From positions 1-21,787 of the forward strand of contig DGWE01000081.1 in the NCBI GenBank assembly GCA_002396065.1: 21,787 nucleotides of DNA. The letters are read 5' to 3'. Positions 16,314 to 21,787 of the stretch are shown one piece after another. Source of the stretch: Eubacteriaceae bacterium UBA4266. GTDB taxonomy: Bacteria > Bacillota > Clostridia > Eubacteriales > Eubacteriaceae. The position numbers were made by a program, and so were the translations under genes. Numbering within the stretch: the stretch's first letter is position 1; each line of letters begins with the position of its first letter. Under the pieces are notes generated by a model that searched no databases, was not told the DNA's origin, and saw only the letters and a list, made by a program, of their open reading frames with translations.

Positions 16314-17341
16314 CTTGTACCACTTTTATTTTGTACTTTTGTCTTCTTCTTTTCTTCCCGAACCATTTTCTTGTAAGTTGAAATGGTCATCTTTTCGTAT
16401 TTCTTAAACAACTTGCTGAAATAAGAGCTTTCGTTGTAGCCCAGCCGGTAGGCGACGTCGGTGACGCTGTCGCTGGTGACGCAGAAATACCACTTGGCCT
16501 GCATCATGCGGCACAGATGGATGTACGTCATCACAGAGATGCCGAGGGTTTTCTTGAAAATCCGGCTCAGGTAACCCTGGGACAAGCCGCTGTTCTCCCG
16601 CACCTCTCTGAGTCCGATGTTCTCGCCGATGTGTTCATCTATATATAGGAAAGATTTTTTCATCGCCGGGTAAAGGGCGATGGCCTTGTGCCTGAAGATC
16701 AAATCCAAGGTCGCGTACAGCCTGAATTCCAGCCAGCGCTCAACCGGCAGCATCTTCCCCGCCGGCCGATTGACGTAATTGGTCTCTTCGAGACAGCCGT
16801 ACTGGGCGAACAATTTGTTTTCAATCGTGTAATAATAGTCGATAATTTCGTCTGTCGCGTCCCAGCTTTCCTGCTTGATATTGTCGATCAGCTCGGGCAG
16901 CGCGTAATACATCGCGGCGTAATCGCTGCTGTCCACAATGCCGCAGATTTTATCGAAGGTGGCGTTGCGGCGCTGCTTCAGTCCGCGGAAGTTTTCCAGC
17001 AGCCGCTTGACCCGCGAAAAGCTCAGCGGCTTGAGCAGGTATTCGTCGACGCCGATGTGCACAGCCTCTTTCGCGAAATCAAAGGTATTGTAGGCGGAGA
17101 CGAGGTAAATCGTCACGTGAGGCAGCGCCTCACGGATCTTCTTGGCGGCCTGAATGCCGTTTTCGTCCGGCATCACCACGTCCATAAAGACGATATCCGG
17201 CCGAAAAGTCTTCACCTTCTCGACTGCTTCGGTCCCTGTTTTGGCGACGGTGCAGACTTCAAACCCGTCGACCATGCCGATCATCTGCTCCAGGGCCTCG
17301 CGCATCAACGGCTCGTCATCGACAATGAGCACCTCATACAT
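16310..17341 (-). CDS. AraC-type response regulator
   Basis: The 343-residue product has an N-terminal CheY-like receiver (1 to about 120) with acidic pocket D8/D9, phospho-acceptor D54, S82 and K104, all in place. A linker region of about 120 residues without recognised motif follows, then an AraC-type double HTH (about 240-340; FFSKLFKKYEK-like second recognition region). It should activate transcription on phosphorylation, with the pduA and glycyl-radical operons as likely targets. It overlaps the kinase gene by 8 bp and metK by 4 bp. Confidence 0.92.
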   Translation of the reverse strand: MYEVLIVDDEPLMREALEQMIGMVDGFEVCTVAKTGTEAVEKVKTFRPDIVFMDVVMPDENGIQAAKKIREALPHVTIYLVSAYNTFDFAKEAVHIGVDEYLLKPLSFSRVKRLLENFRGLKQRRNATFDKICGIVDSSDYAAMYYALPELIDNIKQESWDATDEIIDYYYTIENKLFAQYGCLEETNYVNRPAGKMLPVERWLEFRLYATLDLIFRHKAIALYPAMKKSFLYIDEHIGENIGLREVRENSGLSQGYLSRIFKKTLGISVMTYIHLCRMMQAKWYFCVTSDSVTDVAYRLGYNESSYFSKLFKKYEKMTISTYKKMVREEKKKTKVQNKSGTR

Positions 17342-18545
17342 CGCTGCGGCCTCCTTCCGGAATGCTGATCACGAGGCGGTTAAGGCCGTCCTCTGTGGTG
17401 CGGGCGATGTGATAGCCCGTGCCGTAAATCCGGCCCAGCTTGTCACGGACCGCTTCAATGTTGGCTTCCACCGAGTAATGCTTTTTCGCTTCTGTCGGCA
17501 GCTCGGCCACTTCCTCAGGCACCACATTGTCTTCGATCTCGCAGATCAGCTGACCGGATTCCTGGGAAATGCGCACGAGGATCTGCCCGTCCTGATTCTG
17601 GTTGACCAGCCCGATGGTGCTGTGTTCGACAAAGGGCACGAGCATCATTCTCGGGATTCGGCACTTCATCATGTTCCGCGGCACATCGATTTTGTACTGA
17701 ATGCGGTCGCCGAAGCGCACCCCCTGAATGTGCAGATAGCATTCCACCGCTTCGGTTTCCTGCGCGACTGTCCAGTAGGTGTCGTGTTCAAACAGAGTAT
17801 CTCTGAGGAAATCGGAAATCAGCGTGATCATCTCATTGGTCCGCATCGCGCCTTCGATAATCGCCAGATTCGCGGCAGAGGTCAAAGAATTGAACCAAAA
17901 ATGCATGTTCAGCCGGTTCTCGAGATTTTCTTCCCGGGGCTGACTGTCCCTTCTCTCGTAGGCCTCAATTTTTCGGTACTGCTGCTCGATGATGGTGGCG
18001 TCCTGTTTGGCGTGCGCCCTCTGCTGATCCAGCTGATTTTCCAAATCGATGCGCTTGCCGAGCCACATTTTGACCATTTGAGCCGCACCCTTTAACTGCG
18101 CTGCAGTAAAAACTGGCATCGCATCGATCAGCATCTGATTGACCTTGCAGAACGTCTCGGCCTTTTTATCCAAACCCTTGTCGTAATCCGCAAAGCCGTC
18201 CAGGCCGCGCTCGACGCGCACCGGCCCGCCCTGAACGGCGCCGAGGTACTCGCCATCCTTCTCAAAGGGGACCACAAAAAAAGTCAATTGCTTCAAAGTC
18301 CGGTAAATGAGCACGTCCCCGTCGGTCACCGCCTGAATGCTGGCTTCTCGAGCTGATTTTTCAAGCGTCTTTTTGATCTCGCGCCAATTTTCGCTTTCCC
18401 TCAAAATCGGGGCACCCTCGTTTTCCGGCGCCAGCGCGCGCCCCTTGTAGTCGATCAAGCGGCAGGCGGCACCAGTTGCTTGTTGAAAGGTCTGCTGAAT
18501 TTGTTTAAATTCGTCCGATCCCGCCCATTTTTCAAATTCCGACAT
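17334..18545 (-). CDS. PocR-domain LytS-type sensor histidine kinase with altered ATP site
   Basis: The 403-residue cytosolic product has no membrane segment. Residues about 5-165 look like a PocR ligand-binding domain (FKQIQQTFQQATGAACRLID, then FFVVPFEKDG and GAVQGGPVRVERG); PocR of Salmonella responds to 1,2-propanediol. A coiled coil (about 165-212) leads to a His_kinase (LytS-type) core with H215 in MHFWFNSL. The ATP-binding part departs from consensus: the N-box Asn is His308 (PFVEHSTIGL), the G1 box reads EDNVVPEE, and the GxGL motif of the last box is missing. It may be a weak kinase, a phosphatase or a ligand-controlled scaffold. Start ATG 18545 has AGAGGA upstream. Confidence 0.85.
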   Translation of the reverse strand: MSEFEKWAGSDEFKQIQQTFQQATGAACRLIDYKGRALAPENEGAPILRESENWREIKKTLEKSAREASIQAVTDGDVLIYRTLKQLTFFVVPFEKDGEYLGAVQGGPVRVERGLDGFADYDKGLDKKAETFCKVNQMLIDAMPVFTAAQLKGAAQMVKMWLGKRIDLENQLDQQRAHAKQDATIIEQQYRKIEAYERRDSQPREENLENRLNMHFWFNSLTSAANLAIIEGAMRTNEMITLISDFLRDTLFEHDTYWTVAQETEAVECYLHIQGVRFGDRIQYKIDVPRNMMKCRIPRMMLVPFVEHSTIGLVNQNQDGQILVRISQESGQLICEIEDNVVPEEVAELPTEAKKHYSVEANIEAVRDKLGRIYGTGYHIARTTEDGLNRLVISIPEGGRSDV

Positions 18546-18585
18546 GTTCCGTCCTCTTTTCTCTCAAATTGTTTCTTTTTTTCCT

Positions 18586-18614
18586 ATTTTAAGAAAAAAA
18601 TGAGAAAATTTCAA
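18586..18614 (-). promoter_or_regulatory. Sigma-A promoter of the kinase-regulator-metK operon
   Basis: On the minus strand TTGAAA (18609-18614) and TAAAAT (18586-18591) are separated by 17 bp; each hexamer matches consensus at five of six positions. Transcription would start near 18579, giving a leader of about 35 nt before the kinase ATG. An imperfect AT-rich palindrome just upstream (about 18619-18645, TTTGA/TCAAA core) could be an operator. Confidence 0.75.
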
Positions 18615-18659
18615 CACATAATTGTTTGACTATTCAAATTATAGTGTTTTATTTTTCAA

Positions 18660-19955
18660 TTACTTTATTTGAAACGCCTCCGACAACACACAGCGTCTGC
18701 GGTGAGTGAAATGTCTTGCCGAAATCGGCCCTTCGCCGGTCTGAGAGGCGATGGAAAAGGCACAGGGCACGTCCACGCCGAAGCCAATCGACGAAATGAA
18801 CGGCGCGTTTTTGACAAAAATAGCCGTCCGCATCGCTCTCGCCGCTTCATCTAAGCGTTCGATGCTGCGGCTGTGAATCCCAGCTGTGTGATGGTAATTT
18901 TGTTCAACCTGCGATGCCGCGGTCAGCGCCGATTTAAAGTCCGGCATCCGGACCATCGGCACAATCGGTATCTTGACCTCTTTCATCACGAGCAGATCGT
19001 TCAGACGGGCCTCGCCCACCGCGAGCTTCGCCGGATAATGGTACACGACGCCCGCGCGGTCCAAGATTTCTTTCAAGGGCCGGCCTTCGTACCGTCTGGC
19101 CACGTCGCCGTCGGCATTGAACATCAGGCGCTCTACCTTTTCCATGTCTTTGCTGTCGAGCACCTGAACGCCCACTCTCGCGAAAGCGGTCAAAAGCGGC
19201 TCCGCGACGCAGTCCAGCGTCACGATGGCTTTTTCCGACACGCACATCAAATTGTAATCAAAGGCCGCGGATTCCGCGATAGCCGACGCCGCGCGGTCGA
19301 GATCCGCCGTTTCGTCGACGATGACCGGCGGATTGGCCGGTCCCGCGCCGATGACCTTTTTGTCAGCCCGGAATGCTGCGCTCACCGCTGTGCTCGATCC
19401 GGTCACGACAATCATGTCCACGTCGGGATGATTCATCAGCTGTTCGCTGACATTGTGGCCTGTTGTCGGCAGCATCGAGACCAAATGATCGATACCAATC
19501 GCTTCTTTAATGCTCGCGTTGATCAATTCAACCGCCGTCTGACTGCTGTGGAACGCTCTCGGATGAGGGCAGTGGATGATGGCGTTGCCCGCCGCCAAGG
19601 CCGAAATCGTCGTGTTGATCAATACCGCGATGGGATTGGTGCACGGGTGAACCGCGGCGATAACGCCGCAGGATGAAAGCTCAGTCAAGACGATGCCGTC
19701 GTCATTGGTGAGCACCTCTGTCTGCAAATCCTCGACCCCTGGCGTCTTGTCGACGGCCAACGCAATTTTTCTCGCCTTGTCTACGGAATGCCCCATGCCG
19801 GTTTCACGACAGGCCATTTCCGCGAGATTCATCACGGCGCCCTTCAGCCCTGTCCGAACGGCTTCGATCGTTCTTTTCCTATCTTTAAGTGTGCATTGTC
19901 TGTACGCCGTGTAGGCTTGTCCTGAAGCGCAGACAATTTGTCCTATCGCATCCAT
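18660..19955 (-). CDS. CoA-acylating aldehyde dehydrogenase (PduP/EutE family) without encapsulation peptide
   Basis: The 431-residue product is a second PduP/EutE-type enzyme, with catalytic Cys238 in FDYNLMC, the segment AIGxGPANPP-like GAGPANPPVIVDETADLD and the C-terminus HRRRCVLSEAFQIK, close to that of PduP here. It starts at ATG 19955 with AAAGGA five bases upstream. Upstream in-frame codons to 20057 lack a ribosome site and run through a terminator hairpin, so a longer protein is unlikely. It begins directly at the catalytic core, without the helix-plus-linker of PduP. Next to a glycyl radical enzyme it probably oxidises the aldehyde made there. Whether it is cytosolic or encapsulated through another partner is open. 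Confidence 0.9.
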   Translation of the reverse strand: MDAIGQIVCASGQAYTAYRQCTLKDRKRTIEAVRTGLKGAVMNLAEMACRETGMGHSVDKARKIALAVDKTPGVEDLQTEVLTNDDGIVLTELSSCGVIAAVHPCTNPIAVLINTTISALAAGNAIIHCPHPRAFHSSQTAVELINASIKEAIGIDHLVSMLPTTGHNVSEQLMNHPDVDMIVVTGSSTAVSAAFRADKKVIGAGPANPPVIVDETADLDRAASAIAESAAFDYNLMCVSEKAIVTLDCVAEPLLTAFARVGVQVLDSKDMEKVERLMFNADGDVARRYEGRPLKEILDRAGVVYHYPAKLAVGEARLNDLLVMKEVKIPIVPMVRMPDFKSALTAASQVEQNYHHTAGIHSRSIERLDEAARAMRTAIFVKNAPFISSIGFGVDVPCAFSIASQTGEGPISARHFTHRRRCVLSEAFQIK

Positions 19956-20249
19956 TGTTTTCCTTTCTGAATTTCTTTGTATCATCGTTGTTCGAATGGC
20001 TTGTCTACTTATAAAAATAGGGCCCGAAAGTCGGACCCTGAAATCAAAACCGATCAAGACATCCTGAGATCAAAAAGAATGGGCTCTGAAAGCTCGTATT
20101 TCGGCCGCGTCACCCCACATTGTGACGCAGCCTATAAATAAATTTGTCTTGTCGTTTGTTTTGATTATTGAACGGCAATCCCTTTGTGACCGCCGAATCA
20201 ACCGTAATATTTGGCTATTTAACCTTGTTTTAATCAACCATCTTTTGTA
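19956..20249 (-). promoter_or_regulatory. Structured leader upstream of the aldehyde dehydrogenase
   Basis: This 294-bp gap after the activating-enzyme gene has no supported coding gene. It holds a perfect inverted repeat GCGTCAC-N8-GTGACGC (20107-20128) and, nearer the gene, an intrinsic terminator (20011-20039). Two stretches of the minus-strand RNA share the pattern CGA-CTTTC-GCCC-ATT-T-run (around 20075-20095 and 20010-20033). The arrangement could be an attenuator controlling the dehydrogenase, or simply the end of one operon and the promoter of the next. No recognised riboswitch class and no convincing -35/-10 pair were found. Confidence 0.4.
20011..20039 (-). terminator. Intrinsic terminator 55 bp before the aldehyde dehydrogenase start
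   Basis: In minus-strand RNA the arms AGGGUCCGA and UCGGGCCCU pair over 9 bp (one G-U wobble) around a three-base loop and are followed by AUUUUUAU. On the plus strand the wobble becomes an A-C mismatch and no T-run follows, so the element is oriented to stop minus-strand transcription. It lies in the 5' leader of the dehydrogenase gene rather than next to the preceding stop codon. Confidence 0.75.
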
Positions 20250-21185
20250 TTAACCGCCGATTTTGCACTTCAGGCCCGCCGCTTCGACCATGTCTTTGAA
20301 ATGATTCATCGTTTCCCGAGAAGGGGTTTTGGTCTCTGGCATCCGGTAAGGAATACCCAGCAGCTCGTATTTGTTTTCGCCTAAAGTATGGTAGGGCAGC
20401 AAATGTATTTCGTGGACGCCCTGCAGCGATTTCGCGTATTCGATAATTTCCGCGATGGTTTGATCGTCTGCGTTGACGCCCGGAATCGTCGGCACGCGAA
20501 TAATGGTTTCGCCTGCCTCCCGCGCGATGCGCGCCGCATTTTTTCTTATGACTTGATTGCTGACGTTGGTGAATTTCTTGTGAATCTCGTCATTGGGTGC
20601 TTTCGCGTCGAGTAATGCCAAATCAACATGAGGCAGCACCAGATCCAGCGCTTCCTCGTTGGTCGTGTAACCCGTCGTTTCAATCGTGGTGTTCCACCCC
20701 TGAGCCTTTGCAGCCTTGAGCAGTTCCGCCGCGAATTTGTACTGCATCAGCGGTTCCCCGCCCGACAGGGTCATGCCGCCGTTAGTTCTCCGGTAATAAC
20801 TGGCGTCTTTTTTGACTTCCCGGATCACCTGCTGGACGGTCATCTTTTTCCCCTTCTGAACCAGGGCGTCCGCCGGACAGACAGCTGCGCATTCGCCACA
20901 GCCGTTGCACTTATCGTAATCGATAAAATGCGGATTGTCCGGCGACAGGGCCCCCGGCACCGGACAAACCTTTAAACACGAGCCGCAGTGAATGCAGTTT
21001 TCAGCTTGATACAAAACAACGGGCTGAAGCTTCTGAGATTCCGGGTTACAGCACCACAGGCATCTCAGCGGGCATCCCTTCAAAAATACGATCGTTCGGA
21101 TGCCCGGGCCGTCGTTGAGAGAAAATCGCTGGATGTTGAAGACACTGCCTTCCATCCCATAATTGATATTATCATCTGCAAGCAA
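20250..21185 (-). CDS. Glycyl radical enzyme activating enzyme (radical SAM)
   Basis: The 311-residue product cleaves SAM to place the radical on the glycine of its partner enzyme. The radical-SAM cluster motif CxxxCxxC is at C38/C42/C45 in KGCPLRCLWCCNPES, followed by a two-cluster ferredoxin insert with cysteines 64/67/70/74 and 93/96/99/103, the form found in activators of diol-dehydratase and choline-lyase type enzymes and not in the short pyruvate formate-lyase activator. GGEPLMQ and the IIRVPTIPGVN strand are also present. The start is TTG 21185 with GAAGGAGAAG 5 nt upstream; the alternative ATG 21155 has no ribosome site. It lies 26 bp after the glycyl radical enzyme. Confidence 0.94.
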   Translation of the reverse strand: MLADDNINYGMEGSVFNIQRFSLNDGPGIRTIVFLKGCPLRCLWCCNPESQKLQPVVLYQAENCIHCGSCLKVCPVPGALSPDNPHFIDYDKCNGCGECAAVCPADALVQKGKKMTVQQVIREVKKDASYYRRTNGGMTLSGGEPLMQYKFAAELLKAAKAQGWNTTIETTGYTTNEEALDLVLPHVDLALLDAKAPNDEIHKKFTNVSNQVIRKNAARIAREAGETIIRVPTIPGVNADDQTIAEIIEYAKSLQGVHEIHLLPYHTLGENKYELLGIPYRMPETKTPSRETMNHFKDMVEAAGLKCKIGG

Positions 21186-21190
21186 CGCGG

Positions 21191-21200
21191 CTTCTCCTTC
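21191..21200 (-). promoter_or_regulatory. Ribosome binding site fixing the TTG start of the activating enzyme
   Basis: The minus strand reads GAAGGAGAAG here, five bases before TTG 21185. No comparable site precedes ATG 21155, which would otherwise be the conventional start of this family. Confidence 0.65.
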
Positions 21201-21211
21201 CGTTTAGATTA

Positions 21212-21787
21212 TTATTCGAATGTCTGTTCAGTTCTCGCGATGATGTCATCCTGAACGTCTTTAGCCAGAACGACGAACTGTGCGGAGTAACCGGCGACGC
21301 GGACGATCAAGTCTTTGTGCTGTTCCGGATGTTTCTGCGCTTCGAGCAGGGTTGCACGGTCGACGATGTTGAACTGAATGTGATAGCCCTTGTGATCAAA
21401 GTATGCTCTGACCAATGCCGAGAAGCGTTTCAGGCCTTCGTCGCCTGCAACGGCTGACGGTAAGAGTTTCTGGTTCAACAGCGTCCCATTACCGAAGTCG
21501 AGGGCGTCGATGGTTGCGGACGATGCGTTCGCTGCGGTCGGTCCGCTGACATCACAGCCGTGACGCGGTGAAATGTTGTCGGACAATGCGGTCTGCGCTA
21601 AACGGCCATCTGGCAGTGCGTCGACAGCACGGCCCATCCCAACGTTGGCTGAAACGGTGTAGCAGCCTGCGTGGTAAATCCCGCCACGTGGATTCTTCTT
21701 GCCGTGAACGTTGCTGGAGTAGATCTTCGTGATCCGGCGTCCGAGCAGGTCGACTTCTGGAATATCGTTCCCGAAGTGCGGTGAGTT
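21212..21787 (-). CDS. Glycyl radical enzyme (diol dehydratase/choline lyase-type), C-terminal part
   Basis: The last 191 residues of a glycyl radical enzyme are visible; the gene continues beyond the window. The glycyl radical loop is IVRVAGYSAQFV, near the C-terminus as expected, and NPRGGIYHAGCYTVSANVGMG, ALPDGRLAQ, NGTLLNQKLLPSA and HIQFNIV are typical of the family. Two TAA stops follow in tandem. The active-site cysteine and the residues that decide the substrate lie outside the window, so 1,2-propanediol or glycerol dehydratase, choline trimethylamine-lyase or another lyase all remain possible. The dehydrogenase downstream points to an aldehyde product. Confidence 0.93.
   Translation of the reverse strand, partial: NSPHFGNDIPEVDLLGRRITKIYSSNVHGKKNPRGGIYHAGCYTVSANVGMGRAVDALPDGRLAQTALSDNISPRHGCDVSGPTAANASSATIDALDFGNGTLLNQKLLPSAVAGDEGLKRFSALVRAYFDHKGYHIQFNIVDRATLLEAQKHPEQHKDLIVRVAGYSAQFVVLAKDVQDDIIARTEQTFE

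Noticed and set aside
16310..16330. SAM riboswitch controlling metK
   Set aside because: metK overlaps the upstream gene by four bases, leaving no leader for a riboswitch.
18873..19676. Long plus-strand open frame of 267 codons opposite the aldehyde dehydrogenase
   Set aside because: It is antisense to a clearly conserved gene, has no recognisable domain and no ribosome site; it is a by-product of codon use.
19956..20057. Longer aldehyde dehydrogenase starting at 20057 with a 34-residue N-terminal extension
   Set aside because: The added codons run through the terminator hairpin, have no ribosome site and do not resemble an encapsulation helix; ATG 19955 has a good site.
21212..21787. Assigning the glycyl radical enzyme as CutC or as propanediol dehydratase
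   Set aside because: The active-site cysteine and substrate-pocket residues lie outside the window; the C-terminal part does not separate the subfamilies by eye.

Overview
The window is about 21.8 kb of a single, dense, one-directional gene block: every gene I can support lies on the minus strand, so transcription runs from the right end to the left. Strong AGGAGG-type ribosome sites, four TTG starts, a LytS-type kinase with an AraC-type response regulator and a diol-dehydratase microcompartment operon point to an anaerobic, fermentative or acetogenic Bacillota (Clostridia, perhaps Eubacteriaceae). Base composition is roughly balanced, which fits a mid-GC member of that group. The taxon is an inference.

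Layout in transcription order. (1) Right edge: the C-terminal 191 residues of a glycyl radical enzyme, its radical-SAM activating enzyme (AE), a structured non-coding stretch with an intrinsic terminator, then a CoA-acylating aldehyde dehydrogenase without an encapsulation peptide. (2) A regulator block behind a good sigma-A promoter: a PocR-domain LytS-type histidine kinase, an overlapping AraC-type response regulator, and an SAM synthetase (metK) coupled to it by an ATGA overlap, closed by a strong terminator. (3) A 14-kb propanediol-utilisation (Pdu) microcompartment operon: shell proteins PduA and PduB, B12-dependent diol dehydratase PduCDE, reactivase PduGH, a PduK-like shell protein, a PduL homologue, an EutJ-like ATPase, a PduM-like protein, vertex protein PduN, adenosyltransferase PduO, propionaldehyde dehydrogenase PduP, electron-transfer protein PduS and Fe-S shell protein PduT, ending at a terminator. 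(4) Left edge: a ParA-family ATPase and the start of a small partner gene, separated from the Pdu operon by the terminator and a long inverted repeat.

How it should work: PduCDE, kept active by PduGH and supplied with adenosylcobalamin by PduO and PduS, makes an aldehyde inside the PduABKNT shell. PduP oxidises it to acyl-CoA. Normally PduL would recycle CoA, but the PduL here has lost five of the six histidines that bind metal in characterised enzymes, so that step is doubtful. The neighbouring glycyl radical enzyme probably offers a B12-independent route to an aldehyde and needs SAM for activation, which could explain metK in the regulator operon. The ParA pair may position or segregate microcompartments in the cell.

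The most noteworthy points are the degenerate PduL, the ParA pair with its inverted repeat beside a Pdu operon, metK inside a PocR two-component operon, the degraded ATP site of the kinase, and the PduM-like protein with a flavoprotein-like central domain. No transposon, CRISPR array, tRNA or rRNA was seen.
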